28,246 nt of DNA from Gemmatimonadota bacterium (GTDB taxonomy: Bacteria > ARS69). The DNA lies in NCBI GenBank assembly GCA_030747075.1, contig JASLLL010000032.1, positions 1 to 28,246 on the forward strand, read 5' to 3'. The position numbers were made by a program, and so were the translations under genes. This document shows, piece by piece, positions 14,735 to 23,797 of the stretch. The notes below the pieces were generated by a model. It did not search any database, was not told the DNA's origin, and saw only the letters and a program-made list of their open reading frames with translations. Positions within the stretch are counted from its first letter, which is position 1; the number at the start of each line of letters is the position of its first letter.

Positions 14735-15133
14735 TCAGATTCTCCGTCGCTTCGGAGGGCGACAGCCGTTGTGCGGGATCGGGGTGACGTCACGAATCGA
14801 GGAGACATCCAACCCCGCGGCCTGCAGCGACCGAATGGCCGCCTCTCTGCCGGAGCCGGGTCCCCGCACGCGGACCTCGACCCTCTTCATTCCCAGTTCC
14901 AGAGCCTCCTTCGCCGAGTTCTCGCCGGCGAGCTGGGCTGCAAACGGAGTGCTCTTCCGCGACCCCTTGAAGCCCACCTTCCCGCAGGAAGACCATGAAA
15001 CGACATTCCCCTTCGTGTCCGTAATGGTCACGATGGTGTTGTTGAAAGTGCTCTGAATGTGAGCGACACCCACGGCCTCGACCTTGCGGTCCTTGCGCCG
15101 TCTGGCTTTCTTCGCTTTGCCCTTGTCTGCCAA
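14735..15133 (-). CDS. rpsK: 30S ribosomal protein S11
   Basis: S11 lines the platform of the small subunit near the E site. The protein is 132 residues, with [15 protein letters not shown], the [14 protein letters not shown] segment and the C-terminal [15 protein letters not shown] tail. The start is TTG at 15133, with GGAGG five bases upstream; no ATG or GTG fits the family N-terminus. It lies 15 bp after rpsM. Confidence 0.97.
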   Translation of the reverse strand: MADKGKAKKARRRKDRKVEAVGVAHIQSTFNNTIVTITDTKGNVVSWSSCGKVGFKGSRKSTPFAAQLAGENSAKEALELGMKRVEVRVRGPGSGREAAIRSLQAAGLDVSSIRDVTPIPHNGCRPPKRRRI

Positions 15134-15148
15134 CTGTTCCTCCTCCGA

Positions 15149-15526
15149 CTACGTCTTCTTCGGGCGGGACACTCCGCTGCCCTTCTTCGGACCCTTGCGA
15201 GTCCTGGCGTTCGTGGAGGTCCGCTGCCCGTGAACCGGAAGCGAGCGACGATGCCGCAGCCCCCGATAGCACCCGATGTCCATCAATCGCTTGATGTTCA
15301 TCGTGACCTCACTCCGGAGCGTACCCTCCACATTGTGGTTGTTCTCGATCGCGGCCCGGATCTTGGCTGTATCCTCTTCGCGCAGATCCTTCGCCTTCTG
15401 GGAAGGGTCCACTTTGGTCTCCGAGAGGATCTGCTTCGCGGTGGAAAGCCCGATCCCATAGATATATGTCAGCGCAATCTCCATGCGCTTCTCGGGCGGA
15501 AGATCTACTCCGGCAATGCGCGGCAT
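15149..15526 (-). CDS. rpsM: 30S ribosomal protein S13
   Basis: S13 contacts the large subunit and the P-site tRNA from the head of the 30S subunit. The protein is 125 residues, starting [12 protein letters not shown], with the helix-hairpin-helix segment [14 protein letters not shown] and a basic tail [14 protein letters not shown]. The ATG has GGAGG eight bases upstream and lies 17 bp after the rpmJ stop. Confidence 0.98.
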   Translation of the reverse strand: MPRIAGVDLPPEKRMEIALTYIYGIGLSTAKQILSETKVDPSQKAKDLREEDTAKIRAAIENNHNVEGTLRSEVTMNIKRLMDIGCYRGLRHRRSLPVHGQRTSTNARTRKGPKKGSGVSRPKKT

Positions 15527-15543
15527 TCCTTAGTCCTCCAGAA

Positions 15544-15669
15544 CTACTTGCGTACCAGCTGTCGCTGCTTGTGCCGGGGATTCGCCTTGCAAATCACACG
15601 AACGACCCCGTGACGCTTCACGACATAGCACTGATTGCAGATTTTCTTTACCGATGTACGAGACTTCAT
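15544..15669 (-). CDS. rpmJ: 50S ribosomal protein L36, zinc (C+) type
   Basis: A 41-residue L36, slightly longer than the usual 37-38. The zinc ligands are in the pattern KICNQC, then [13 protein letters not shown]. It therefore has CxxC, a third Cys and the His, as in zinc-bound forms. The extra residues are an Ala-Asn pair before PRHK and a short LVRK tail. It lies between infA and rpsM as in most bacteria. Confidence 0.95.
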   Translation of the reverse strand: MKSRTSVKKICNQCYVVKRHGVVRVICKANPRHKQRQLVRK

Positions 15670-15694
15670 GGGTTCCTCCCAGGCCTTTCCCGGG

Positions 15695-15913
15695 TCATTT
15701 GTACCGGTAGACGATGCGTCCCCGGGTCAGATCATAGGGCGAAAGCTCTACAGTCACTTTGTCTCCGGGGAGAATCTTGATGAAGTGCATCCTCATCTTC
15801 CCCGAAATGTGTGCGAGGACCTTGTGGCCATTCTCCAGCTCCACGCGGAAGCTGGCGTTCGGCAACGGCTCTACCACCGTGCCCTCCACCTGGATCCCCT
15901 GTTCCTTGGCCAT
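15695..15913 (-). CDS. infA: Translation initiation factor IF-1
   Basis: A 72-residue single OB-fold protein that occupies the 30S A site during initiation. It has the standard sequence from [15 protein letters not shown] through [16 protein letters not shown] to a [15 protein letters not shown] end. The ATG is 11 bp after the map stop. Confidence 0.98.
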   Translation of the reverse strand: MAKEQGIQVEGTVVEPLPNASFRVELENGHKVLAHISGKMRMHFIKILPGDKVTVELSPYDLTRGRIVYRYK

Positions 15914-15924
15914 TCCCGGCCCCC

Positions 15925-16683
15925 TTACTCTGCGACGGCGCCACGGGTGAGGATCTCAGGACCCTCATCTGTGATCGCCACACTATGCTCGAAGTGGGCA
16001 GACAGCCCGCCATCTCCGGTCACGACAGTCCACTGGTCATCGAGCATTCTGACCTCGTGTCCGCCTGCGTTCACCATCGGCTCGATGGCCACTACCATGC
16101 CGGAGCGAATCTTCGGCCCGGAGCCCGGATTCCCGAAGTTCGGAACCTGCGGATCTTCGTGCATCGAGCGGCCGATCCCGTGGCCGACCATCGTGCGCAC
16201 GACAGAGCACCCCGCAGCCTCCACAAGCTCCTGAACCGCGTGGGAGATGTCCCCCACGCAATTCCCTGCCTGAGCCCGTTTGATCCCGGCATAGAGCGCA
16301 TCCCGCGTGACACGGAGGAGCTGCTCCGCCTCCGGCGAGATGCTCCCGACGCCGATCGTCTGGGCCGCATCCCCGTAGAATCCCCCGAATTGCACCCCGA
16401 TGTCCACCCCGATGATGTCCCCTTCTTCCAGAACCCTGGATCCGGGGATTCCGTGGACGACCTCGTCGTTCACGGAGGCGCAGATCGAAGCCGGAAAACC
16501 CCGATAACCCTTGAATGCCGGCGTTCCGTCGGACTTCACAATGTGCTCCTCCACGACTCGATCAATCTCCCGGGTGGTCACCCCCGGGCGGACCAGCTCT
16601 CGCACCTTCTCGTGGGCTTCCGCGACGATTCTCCCGGGGGCCTTCATGGCCTCCACTTCCGCACGGGACTTCAGGAGAATCAC
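15925..16683 (-). CDS. map: Methionine aminopeptidase, type I
   Basis: MetAP removes the N-terminal methionine from new proteins in the cytoplasm. The protein is 252 residues and has all five metal ligands: D94, D105, H168, E201 and E232. It also has the substrate histidine in VVHGIPG (H77). It lacks a zinc-finger extension, so it is the short bacterial form. The GTG start overlaps the adk stop as GTGA, and its stop is 11 bp before infA. Confidence 0.97.
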   Translation of the reverse strand: MILLKSRAEVEAMKAPGRIVAEAHEKVRELVRPGVTTREIDRVVEEHIVKSDGTPAFKGYRGFPASICASVNDEVVHGIPGSRVLEEGDIIGVDIGVQFGGFYGDAAQTIGVGSISPEAEQLLRVTRDALYAGIKRAQAGNCVGDISHAVQELVEAAGCSVVRTMVGHGIGRSMHEDPQVPNFGNPGSGPKIRSGMVVAIEPMVNAGGHEVRMLDDQWTVVTGDGGLSAHFEHSVAITDEGPEILTRGAVAE

Positions 16684-17252
16684 GACGCCGCCGCCACAGC
16701 ACTCCGAACCGCGGCGCGAACCTCTTCCACGCCCGGCTCGCCATCCACATCCAGGAGCAACCCGCGCGACCGGTAGTGGACCACCAGGGGCGCCGTCTGC
16801 TCCTCGTAGACTCGCATTCGGTTCCTCACGGTTTCTGCTGCGTCATCCACGCGGCTTTCGTCCGAACGCCGACCGGCGATCCGACCCACCAGCGTCTCTT
16901 CGGACACGGACAGGTTCAGAACCCCCACGATTCCCGCCCCCAGTTCCCGCAACATCTCATCGAGACTCTCCGCCTGGGCGAGATTCCTGGGGTAGCCGTC
17001 CAGCACGCATCCCCCGGCGGCGTCGTCCGAGGTGAGCCGCCCCCGAACGAGATCCAGAAGCACCTCGTCGGGAACCAGATCCCCCGCGTCCATGAATGAC
17101 TTCGCCCGAATACCCACTTCCGTTCCTTCCCGCAACGCTCTTCGGAGGAGATCCCCCGTGGAGACATGGGGCATCCCCAGGTCTCCGGCCATCGTGACCG
17201 CCTGCGTTCCCTTGCCCGCTCCCGGGGGCCCCAGAAACACCCAGATATTCAC
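16680..17252 (-). CDS. adk: Adenylate kinase, short-LID form
   Basis: Adk interconverts ATP, AMP and ADP. The protein is 190 residues with the P-loop GPPGAGKGT (8-16), STGDLLR (31-37) and DGYPRN (85-90). The LID is short: after RIAGRRSDESR (124-134) the sequence goes directly to the core, without the roughly 27-residue LID and four zinc-binding residues of the long bacterial form. The GTG start has GGAGGG upstream and is 19 bp after the secY stop. Confidence 0.96.
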   Translation of the reverse strand: MNIWVFLGPPGAGKGTQAVTMAGDLGMPHVSTGDLLRRALREGTEVGIRAKSFMDAGDLVPDEVLLDLVRGRLTSDDAAGGCVLDGYPRNLAQAESLDEMLRELGAGIVGVLNLSVSEETLVGRIAGRRSDESRVDDAAETVRNRMRVYEEQTAPLVVHYRSRGLLLDVDGEPGVEEVRAAVRSAVAAAS

Positions 17253-17271
17253 CGCCAGCGCCCTCCGCGCT

Positions 17272-18585
17272 CTATCGTCGCCCGCGCAGACGACCCTTCT
17301 TCAGGAAGCCGTCATAATGGCGCATGAGCAGGTGGGACTCGATCTGCTGGAGCGTGTCCAGACCCACACCGACCACGATGAGAAGCCCCGTGCCTCCGAA
17401 GAAGAACGGAATGTCAAACCAGTTGATCATGAGGAACGGGATGATCGCGATCGCGGCCAGAAAGCACGCCCCGGGGAGCGTGACTCGGGTCAGGATCCTG
17501 TCGATGTACTCCGCCGTCCTCTTGCCGGGACGAATCCCGGGAATGAAGCCACCCTGCTTCTTCATGTTGTCCGCGAGATCCGCCGGATTGAAGATGATGG
17601 CCGTATAGAAATAGGTGAAGAAGATGATGATCGTGGCGTAGAGAACCGAGTGAACAGGACTCCCGAACCGGAGGTTCGCGGCGATCGACTGCACGATCTC
17701 GTTCCCCTGCCAGTACATGGCCAGCGTGCTCGGGAACATGATGATCGACTGCGCAAAGATAATGGGGATCACGCCCGCAGTGTTCACCCGCAGCGGAATG
17801 TGCGTATTCTGCCCGCCATAGACCTTGCGGCCCACCACGCGACGCGCGTACTGAACCGGGATCCGCCGCTGCCCTTGAGTGATCAGGATGACCGATGCGG
17901 TAATGGCCACCATCAGCCCGAGAACGAAGATCATCATGACCGGATTCAGCGCACCGCTCATGACGGAGCGGACGGTATTGACGGTGTCCTGCGGATAGCT
18001 GGCCACAATCCCTATGAAGATAATGAGCGAGATCCCGTTCCCGATCCCGCGCTCCGAGATCTGTTCGCCCAGCCACATCACGAAGACCGTCCCGCCAATC
18101 AGCGTGACGACCGTGGTGAACTCAAACAGAAGCCCCGGATTCGGAATCACCGGGGCTCCACCCGGCGAAGCGAGACCCTCCAGGAACTTCGCGACACCGA
18201 ATCCCTGCACGAAAGACAGAAGAACCGTGCCGTACCTCGTGTACTGGGTAATCTTCTTGCGACCGGACTCCCCCTCCTTCTGGAGGCGCTCGAAGAACGG
18301 CACCACTGCCGTCAGGAGCTGGAAGATGATGGACGCGCTGATGTACGGCATGATGCCCAGCGCGAAGATGGTCGCCTGGGAGAGGTTCCCTCCGACAAAC
18401 ATGTCGTACAGCCCGAACAGAGAGTCCTTCTGGCCCGCGAAGAACTCGCCGAGGGCCGCGCCATCCACTCCCGGAGTCGGAACATGCCCGCCCAGCCGGT
18501 AGATGCAGAGCATCGCCAGTGTAAACAGAACACGCCTCTTGAGTTCCGGAATCCGGAAGATCGCCGCAACCTTGTCGAGGATCAT
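17272..18585 (-). CDS. secY: Protein translocase subunit SecY
   Basis: SecY is the channel of the Sec translocon in the inner membrane. The protein is 437 residues with ten hydrophobic segments. The plug and TM2 region is recognisable (FVGGNLSQATIFALGIMPYI around residues 63-82), as are the cytoplasmic loop with GQRRIPVQYARR and the C-terminal HLLMRHYDGFLKKGRLRGR. The ATG overlaps the rplO stop as ATGA. Confidence 0.98.
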   Translation of the reverse strand: MILDKVAAIFRIPELKRRVLFTLAMLCIYRLGGHVPTPGVDGAALGEFFAGQKDSLFGLYDMFVGGNLSQATIFALGIMPYISASIIFQLLTAVVPFFERLQKEGESGRKKITQYTRYGTVLLSFVQGFGVAKFLEGLASPGGAPVIPNPGLLFEFTTVVTLIGGTVFVMWLGEQISERGIGNGISLIIFIGIVASYPQDTVNTVRSVMSGALNPVMMIFVLGLMVAITASVILITQGQRRIPVQYARRVVGRKVYGGQNTHIPLRVNTAGVIPIIFAQSIIMFPSTLAMYWQGNEIVQSIAANLRFGSPVHSVLYATIIIFFTYFYTAIIFNPADLADNMKKQGGFIPGIRPGKRTAEYIDRILTRVTLPGACFLAAIAIIPFLMINWFDIPFFFGGTGLLIVVGVGLDTLQQIESHLLMRHYDGFLKKGRLRGRR

Positions 18586-19061
18586 GAGTCTTTGTCCCCG
18601 GACTTCGTGTTGCCGTAGGGCACAAGTTCCACACTGCCGCCCTTCTCTTCAATCTTCTTTCGCGCGGACTCGCTCACTGCATGGACCTTGATGTGATAGG
18701 CACCACCCGGATCTCCGTTGCCGAGAATCTTCACCCGCGGCGCGGGGCCGCTGACAATCTTCAACTCGCGGAGGTATTCCACGGTGATGTCGCGGGAGGG
18801 ATCCAGCCGTTCCAGGTCCACCAGATTCAGGATCTGGTTCTCCACGCGATTGCGATTGAAGAAGCCCCGCTTCGGGACTCTCCTGTAGAGAGGCATCTGC
18901 CCGCCTTCGAACCACGGGTGCGGCTTCCCGCCGGACCGCGAACGAAGCCCGTTGCTGCCCCGACCCGCCGTGGTCCCGTGTCCGGAACCCGGGCCTCTCC
19001 CGATGCGCTTACGCTTCTTCCGCGCCCCGCGCGCTGGCTTGAGATTGTTCAACTGGAACAT
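18582..19061 (-). CDS. rplO: 50S ribosomal protein L15
   Basis: L15 is a late-assembly protein of the large subunit. The protein is 159 residues from the ATG at 19061, with the Gly/Arg-rich N-terminus RIGRGPGSGHGTTAGRG and the L18e-fold C-terminal half with VKILGNGDPGGAYHIKVHAV. A TTG directly before the ATG is possible but too close to the ribosome site. The stop overlaps the secY start. Confidence 0.97.
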   Translation of the reverse strand: MFQLNNLKPARGARKKRKRIGRGPGSGHGTTAGRGSNGLRSRSGGKPHPWFEGGQMPLYRRVPKRGFFNRNRVENQILNLVDLERLDPSRDITVEYLRELKIVSGPAPRVKILGNGDPGGAYHIKVHAVSESARKKIEEKGGSVELVPYGNTKSGDKDS

Positions 19062-19097
19062 CAAAGTCCCCCGCCCCGGAATCCGGGGCCGAATAAG

Positions 19098-19283
19098 TCA
19101 GCCCTTGATCTCCTCGACACGAAGGAGATGGCCCACCTTGACGATCATCCCGCGAATGGCCGGGCTGTCGTCGTGCTCGACGGTCTGATGGAGGCGCTTC
19201 AGCCCCAGCGACCGGATTGTGTCCTTCTGGTTCTGCGGGCGCCCGATGGCACTCCGAACCTGTGTTACACGCACCCTGTCCAT
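19098..19283 (-). CDS. rpmD: 50S ribosomal protein L30
   Basis: A 61-residue L30 with VRVTQVRSAIGRPQNQKDTI and LKRLHQTVEHDDSPAIRGMI, the common bacterial length. The ATG lies 5 bp after the rpsE stop, so the ribosome site (GGAAGAG) is inside the end of rpsE. Confidence 0.96.
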   Translation of the reverse strand: MDRVRVTQVRSAIGRPQNQKDTIRSLGLKRLHQTVEHDDSPAIRGMIVKVGHLLRVEEIKG

Positions 19284-19288
19284 AACCG

Positions 19289-19933
19289 TTACTCTTCCTC
19301 TCGACCGAACAGGTGGGAGATGCTCACGCCCCTTCGGGCTGCGACATCCCGTGCCATCTCCAGACTCTTCAGACCCCGGATGGTGGCCTTGACCACATTG
19401 TGCGGATTGTTCGATCTCTGACACTTCGTGAGAATGTTCTTGTACCCGGCCGCCTCCAGAATGGGCCGAACCGCGCCTCCGGCGATCACGCCCGTACCGG
19501 GACTGGCCGGCTTCAGAAGCACATGGCCCGCACCGTATTTCCCGATCACCTTGTGCGGGATGGTGCCCTTGACCATGGCGACCTGGAACATGGACTTCTT
19601 CGCGTTCTCGGTGGCTTTCCGAATGGACTCCGCCACTTCGTTCGCCTTTCCGAGCCCCACGCCGACGCGTCCCTTTTCATCTCCGACCGCAACGAGCGCG
19701 TTGAAGCTGAACCTTCGTCCACCCTTCACGACCTTCGCGACACGATTGATGTTGATCACCTTCTCGGTGAACTCCTTCTGCTCGTCGCGACCCCGGTCAC
19801 GACCGCGTCCACGACGACGATCTCCGGGCTTTCCGCGTCCACGGCGGGCTCCCCGTTTTGGGTCTGCGTCGCCTCCGAACGAGGCCGTCTGCGGTTCCGG
19901 CACCCCTGCGGGCCGATCTACTTGACCACTCAA
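19289..19933 (-). CDS. rpsE: 30S ribosomal protein S5 with Arg/Gly-rich N-terminal extension
   Basis: S5 helps keep decoding accuracy. The core begins near residue 53 ([21 protein letters not shown]) and includes [10 protein letters not shown] and [13 protein letters not shown]. In front of it is an extension of about 40 residues rich in Arg, Gly and Asp, so the protein is 214 residues against about 165. The start is TTG, overlapping the rplR stop as TTGA with GGAGG nine bases upstream. No ATG or GTG is available before the core, so the TTG is likely but not certain. Confidence 0.95.
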   Translation of the reverse strand: MSGQVDRPAGVPEPQTASFGGDADPKRGARRGRGKPGDRRRGRGRDRGRDEQKEFTEKVININRVAKVVKGGRRFSFNALVAVGDEKGRVGVGLGKANEVAESIRKATENAKKSMFQVAMVKGTIPHKVIGKYGAGHVLLKPASPGTGVIAGGAVRPILEAAGYKNILTKCQRSNNPHNVVKATIRGLKSLEMARDVAARRGVSISHLFGREEE

Positions 19934-20304
19934 AACTCCAGGCCTCCTTTCCGGGCGGCTTCCGCGACCGCTTTCACGCGGCCATGGAAAAGGCGTCCGG
20001 CTCGATCGAACACGACCCGGGTTGCGCCAACATCCTGTGCCTTCCGCGCGATCTCCGTTCCTACCGCCACGGCGCGGTTCATCTTGACCGAATCTCCTTC
20101 GCCATCCACAGCGAGAGACCGGGCCGTGCTGCTCACATGGGCCAGCGTCTTTTGGCTGTCATCGTCCACCAGCTGCGCGGCGATATGCTTCAGGCTCCGC
20201 GTAACGACCAGCCGGGGACGCTCCGCCGTGCCCCGAACCTTGCGCCGGATCCTGCGATGACGCCGTTTCCGCTGTTCTCCAAGTACCCGTCTCTTGTCCT
20301 TCAT
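19930..20304 (-). CDS. rplR: 50S ribosomal protein L18
   Basis: L18 binds 5S rRNA with L5. The protein is 124 residues, with the basic N-terminus [21 protein letters not shown], of which [11 protein letters not shown]-like sequence is the signature, and the C-terminal [28 protein letters not shown] pattern ending in FDR-x-G-x-x-x-HGRVKA. It sits between rplF and rpsE with a 4-nt overlap onto rpsE. Confidence 0.97.
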   Translation of the reverse strand: MKDKRRVLGEQRKRRHRRIRRKVRGTAERPRLVVTRSLKHIAAQLVDDDSQKTLAHVSSTARSLAVDGEGDSVKMNRAVAVGTEIARKAQDVGATRVVFDRAGRLFHGRVKAVAEAARKGGLEF

Positions 20305-20318
20305 CTCATTCCCCGTCC

Positions 20319-20861
20319 TTAGGCTGCTGCGGCGGACTTGCCGGCCTTCCGCCGGATGATCTCGCCCTGATACTTGACGCCCTTGCCCTTGTACGGCTCG
20401 GGCGGGCGCAGCTTGCGGATCTCTGCCGCCACCTGCCCCACGGCCTGCTTGTCGATTCCCTGAATGATGATCTCGGTCTGCTTCGGAGTGGAGAACTGGA
20501 CTCCCTCCGGCGGCTTGACGAGAACGGGGTGCGAGAAGCCGAGGTTCAGGAGCAAATCCTTCCCCTTCAGTTCCGCGCGGTAACCCACGCCCACAATCTC
20601 CAGCGTCTTCGAGAAACCCTGTGACACTCCGACGACCGCCGAGTTCACCAGGCTCCGCGTCAGTCCGTGGAGCGAGCGGTGGGTCTTGCTGTCAGAAGGC
20701 CGCGTGACCAGAACTTCCGCGCCCTCGATGGCGACCGTCATGTCCCGCACGATCTTCACTTTCATTTCGCCGAGCTTCCCCTTCGCGGTGAAAACCCCGG
20801 CGTCCACCGACACCTTGACCCCATCCGGGACGGGAACAGGCATTCTGCCGACTCTTGACAT
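20319..20861 (-). CDS. rplF: 50S ribosomal protein L6
   Basis: L6 lies near the GTPase-associated centre. The protein is 180 residues starting MSRVGRMPVPVPDGV, with the two L6 repeats and the C-terminal signature PEPYKGKGVKYQGE. The ATG at 20861 has GGGGAG four bases before it and is 13 bp after rpsH. The frame is open farther upstream but without L6 sequence. Confidence 0.97.
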   Translation of the reverse strand: MSRVGRMPVPVPDGVKVSVDAGVFTAKGKLGEMKVKIVRDMTVAIEGAEVLVTRPSDSKTHRSLHGLTRSLVNSAVVGVSQGFSKTLEIVGVGYRAELKGKDLLLNLGFSHPVLVKPPEGVQFSTPKQTEIIIQGIDKQAVGQVAAEIRKLRPPEPYKGKGVKYQGEIIRRKAGKSAAAA

Positions 20862-20874
20862 GGTCTCCCCCCGC

Positions 20875-21276
20875 CTACCAGACGCTACAGAGAATCTCGC
20901 CACCAACCCCGACACGCTGGGCTTCCCGCCCGGTCATAATGCCGCGGGAAGTGGAGAGAATGGTGATTCCCATGCCCCCGAACACGCGCGGGACATCCGA
21001 TGCCGGGCAGTACCTGCGAAGCCCGGGCCGGGAGACCCGCTGAAGCCCGTTGATCACGAACTCCTCGCCAGGGGTGTACTTCAGATAGACGCGGATGATC
21101 CCCTGCGGGCCGTCTCCAGCCACGAACTTGTAGTTCGAGATGAAACGCTCCTTCTGGAGAACCCGGGCGATCTCCAGCTTCAACTTGGAAGCCGGAATAT
21201 CCGTCCGCTTTTGCCCAACCTGGCCCGCATTGCGAATCCGGGTCAGCATGTCCGCGACGGGATCTGACATCGCCAT
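20875..21276 (-). CDS. rpsH: 30S ribosomal protein S8
   Basis: S8 binds the central domain of 16S rRNA and is the spc-operon repressor in E. coli. The protein is 133 residues, starting MSDPVADMLTRIRNA after a Met-Ala pair, with the conserved C-terminal GITILSTSRGIMTGREAQ. The first ATG has AAGGAG nine bases upstream; a second ATG two codons later would also give a full protein. Confidence 0.97.
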   Translation of the reverse strand: MAMSDPVADMLTRIRNAGQVGQKRTDIPASKLKLEIARVLQKERFISNYKFVAGDGPQGIIRVYLKYTPGEEFVINGLQRVSRPGLRRYCPASDVPRVFGGMGITILSTSRGIMTGREAQRVGVGGEILCSVW

Positions 21277-21352
21277 CTTGAACGACTCCTTCCGGCCGGT
21301 GGTCTCGCCAGAGGCGACTCGCCGACTCGTAATCTGTAAGGCAGCCTGCTGG

Positions 21353-21538
21353 CTACCAGCTCGACTTCACGATTCCAGGAATCTGGCCCAGGTGCGCCAG
21401 CTCCCTGAAGCAGATCCGGCAGATTCCAAAGTCCCGCATGAAGGCACGAGGCCTTCCGCAACGCCGGCAGCGGTTGTACGCCCGCACCCGGAACTTGGGG
21501 CTTCGCTTCGCCTTCTCAATCAGGGCTTTCTTCGCCAC
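21353..21538 (-). CDS. rpsN: 30S ribosomal protein S14, type Z
   Basis: A 61-residue zinc-binding S14. The four cysteines are in [10 protein letters not shown] and ICRICFREL, giving two CxxC pairs, and the C-terminus [11 protein letters not shown] is typical of the short form. The start is GTG with AGGAAGG upstream. It sits between rplE and rpsH as usual; 76 bp follow before rpsH. Confidence 0.97.
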   Translation of the reverse strand: MAKKALIEKAKRSPKFRVRAYNRCRRCGRPRAFMRDFGICRICFRELAHLGQIPGIVKSSW

Positions 21539-21569
21539 GAATCCTTCCTCTCGGGGGAACAGTTCCCCG

Positions 21570-22115
21570 CTAGTTCCTGCGGAACGGGAACTTGAGCAGC
21601 CGGAGAAACTCCAGCCCTTCCTCGTCCGTCCCCGCCGTGGTCACAAGGGTGATGTTCATCCCCCGAATCACGGACAGGCGGTCCATGTTTACCTCCGGGA
21701 AGGCAATCTGCTCCCGGAGGCCCAGCGTGTAGTTTCCCCTGCCGTCAAAGCAGGTGGTCGGCAATCCCCGGAAATCCCGGATTCGGGGAATAGCCATGCT
21801 CACAAGACGATCGTAAAACTCCCACATCATGTCGCGGCGCAGCGTGACCATGGTCCCCACCTTCATGCCTTCGCGCAGCTTGAAGTTGGCGATCGACACC
21901 CTCGCCTTGCGAATCGTGGGCTGCTGTCCCGTGATCGTGCGGAGGGTCGCGGAAGCCTCCTCCAGAGCCTTCGGGTTCTGGAAAGCCTCGCCAACCCCCA
22001 TGTTGACGGTGATCTTCTCAAGACGCGGCACCATCATGATGTTCCCGTAAGAGAACTTCTTCATGAGCGCGGGCACCACATCCTGCGCGTATTCTTCTTT
22101 CATCCTCGGGACCAT
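21570..22115 (-). CDS. rplE: 50S ribosomal protein L5
   Basis: L5 binds 5S rRNA and contacts the P-site tRNA. The protein is 181 residues, with [38 protein letters not shown] and [20 protein letters not shown], all family hallmarks. The ATG has GGAGG and GGGGAG sites upstream. Confidence 0.98.
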   Translation of the reverse strand: MVPRMKEEYAQDVVPALMKKFSYGNIMMVPRLEKITVNMGVGEAFQNPKALEEASATLRTITGQQPTIRKARVSIANFKLREGMKVGTMVTLRRDMMWEFYDRLVSMAIPRIRDFRGLPTTCFDGRGNYTLGLREQIAFPEVNMDRLSVIRGMNITLVTTAGTDEEGLEFLRLLKFPFRRN

Positions 22116-22157
22116 GTTCTCCCCGTTCCTCCGATGATTCCGGCTCAGTCGAGCCTT

Positions 22158-22478
22158 CTACCGTTCCGCTTCCGGAGCGACTTCCCCGCTCTTCCTGGCA
22201 ATCCTCTGCTTCCGTCCATCCGCCAGCACCTGATGCCCGACGCGAGTCGGAGTTCCGTCCGCGGGGTCGAGAAGCATCACATTGGAGATGTGAATGGGAG
22301 CCTCGCGCTCGATAATCCCCGCCTGGCGGGTTGCCGACGCGCGTGTGTGACGCTTGATGAAGTTCACGCCCTCCACGATCACTCTCTCCGTATCGGGGAA
22401 TATCCGAAGGATCTTCCCCGTCTTTCCCCGGTCATCGCCGGAGATCACCACAACCTGGTCGAACCGTCTGATCTTCAT
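22158..22478 (-). CDS. rplX: 50S ribosomal protein L24
   Basis: A 106-residue KOW-domain protein that starts large-subunit assembly. The KOW motif is DQVVVISGDDRGKTGKIL, followed by VEGVNFIKRH and the EAPIHISNVML signature. I prefer the ATG at 22478 over the adjacent GTG because AGGAG is then six bases away. The rplN stop codon TAG is part of that ribosome site. Confidence 0.97.
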   Translation of the reverse strand: MKIRRFDQVVVISGDDRGKTGKILRIFPDTERVIVEGVNFIKRHTRASATRQAGIIEREAPIHISNVMLLDPADGTPTRVGHQVLADGRKQRIARKSGEVAPEAER

Positions 22479-22487
22479 CACGCTCTC

Positions 22488-22856
22488 CTAAACGACTTCC
22501 GGCGCGAGGGAAACAATCTTCATGAACTTCTTCTCCCTGAGCTCCCGCCCCACCGGGCCGAAGATGCGCGTACCACGCGGCTCCTTCTGGTCCGTGACCA
22601 GCACCGCCGCATTGTCATCGAACCGGATGTAGGATCCGTCTCGGCGACGGATCTCCTTCCGGGTGCGTACCACGACGCCGCGAACGACCTCGCCCTTCTT
22701 CACTCCCCCTCCGGGGATGGCATCCTTGACAGTCAGCACCACCATGTCCCCAATGGACGCGTAGCGTCGGCCGCTGCCTCCGAGAACGCGGATCACCAAG
22801 GCGCGACGGGCGCCCGAGTTGTCCGCAATGTCGACGATCGATTCCTGCTGGACCAT
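22488..22856 (-). CDS. rplN: 50S ribosomal protein L14
   Basis: A 122-residue L14 at the subunit interface. It begins [17 protein letters not shown] and contains [25 protein letters not shown] and the [16 protein letters not shown] signature. The ATG is 19 bp after rpsQ. Confidence 0.98.
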   Translation of the reverse strand: MVQQESIVDIADNSGARRALVIRVLGGSGRRYASIGDMVVLTVKDAIPGGGVKKGEVVRGVVVRTRKEIRRRDGSYIRFDDNAAVLVTDQKEPRGTRIFGPVGRELREKKFMKIVSLAPEVV

Positions 22857-22875
22857 GATTCCGGTCTCCCGACTT

Positions 22876-23136
22876 CTACTTGACCTTGCGGACGGTTTCC
22901 AAGAACCGCCACCGCTTGTGCTTCGACAGCGGCCGCGTCTCCATCACTCGCACGACATCTCCCACGGCGCAGACATTGTCTTCATCGTGGACCATGACCT
23001 TGGAAGTCTTGTTGATGATCTTCCCGTAAAGCGGATGCTTGACGCGGCGGTGGATGGCCACGACAGCGGTCTTCTCCCCGCCGGCCGAGACCACTTCCCC
23101 GGTCCTTGTCTTTCGGACGCCTCTCGTAGTCTCCAT
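22876..23136 (-). CDS. rpsQ: 30S ribosomal protein S17
   Basis: An 86-residue OB-fold protein that binds 16S rRNA. The signature is [16 protein letters not shown], with KVMVHDEDN and [18 protein letters not shown] after it. The ATG at 23136 has GGAGG nine bases upstream and lies 4 bp after the rpmC stop. Confidence 0.97.
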   Translation of the reverse strand: METTRGVRKTRTGEVVSAGGEKTAVVAIHRRVKHPLYGKIINKTSKVMVHDEDNVCAVGDVVRVMETRPLSKHKRWRFLETVRKVK

Positions 23137-23140
23137 TCGA

Positions 23141-23365
23141 TCAGCCCTCCCCGGGCGGTGTCTGCCCATGAGTGGCGGGCGTTGCCTTCTCGCGGATGAG
23201 TGTCTCGACCCGGGCGATGTCTCGCCGGACCCTGCGAATGTGCAGCGGGTTGTCCAGGGGCTGGGTGGTCAGACGGAACTTCAGGTTGAAGTACTCCGTC
23301 CGAAGATCCACGCGCTGCGCCTTCAGGTCGTCGAGGGTCAACTGCCGCATTTCCTGAATATTCAT
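23141..23365 (-). CDS. rpmC: 50S ribosomal protein L29
   Basis: A 74-residue L29 with the helical hairpin [12 protein letters not shown] and the signature [20 protein letters not shown], followed by [16 protein letters not shown]-terminal stretch of about 12 residues (Pro, Thr, Gly) makes it a little longer than usual. The ATG is 4 bp after the rplP stop. Confidence 0.96.
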   Translation of the reverse strand: MNIQEMRQLTLDDLKAQRVDLRTEYFNLKFRLTTQPLDNPLHIRRVRRDIARVETLIREKATPATHGQTPPGEG

Positions 23366-23369
23366 GGTC

Positions 23370-23795
23370 TCAGGACTCCATGCTCTGGGTTCCTCTTGCG
23401 AGGAACCTCGTTCGGATCGGGAGCTTGTGCGCCGCAAGCTTCATGGCCTGCTGCGCCATCTCCACCGAAACCCCTTCCAGTTCGAAGATAATGCGTCCCG
23501 GCTTTACCACCGCGACCCAGAACTCCGGTGCTCCCTTGCCTTTGCCCATGCGGGTTTCCGCGGGCTTCTTCGAAATAGGCTTGTCCGGGAAAATCCGAAT
23601 CCAGATCTTCCCGCCTCTTTTCACTCTTCGAGTCAGCGCCACACGAGCGGATTCGAGCTGGCGGCTGGAGATCCAGCCCGGCTCCATTGCCTGAAGCGCG
23701 TATTCGCCAAAATCGATGTTGCAGCCTCTCCGGGCGGTTCCACGCATGCGTCCCTTCTGGATCCGCCGGAACTTGGTCTTCTTGGGAATGAGCAT
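23370..23795 (-). CDS. rplP: 50S ribosomal protein L16
   Basis: L16 lies near the A site and helps form the peptidyl-transferase environment. The protein is 141 residues, beginning [19 protein letters not shown], with [10 protein letters not shown]-like sequence ([19 protein letters not shown]). The ATG is 2 bp after the rpsC stop, with its ribosome site GGGAGG inside the end of rpsC. Confidence 0.98.
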   Translation of the reverse strand: MLIPKKTKFRRIQKGRMRGTARRGCNIDFGEYALQAMEPGWISSRQLESARVALTRRVKRGGKIWIRIFPDKPISKKPAETRMGKGKGAPEFWVAVVKPGRIIFELEGVSVEMAQQAMKLAAHKLPIRTRFLARGTQSMES

Positions 23796-23797
23796 GA

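Noticed and set aside
17032-18618. 528-codon plus-strand frame opposite secY and adk, and a 481-codon one at 21438-22883
   Set aside because: Both lie opposite conserved ribosomal and secretion genes; the translations are His/Arg/Asp-rich and without motifs.
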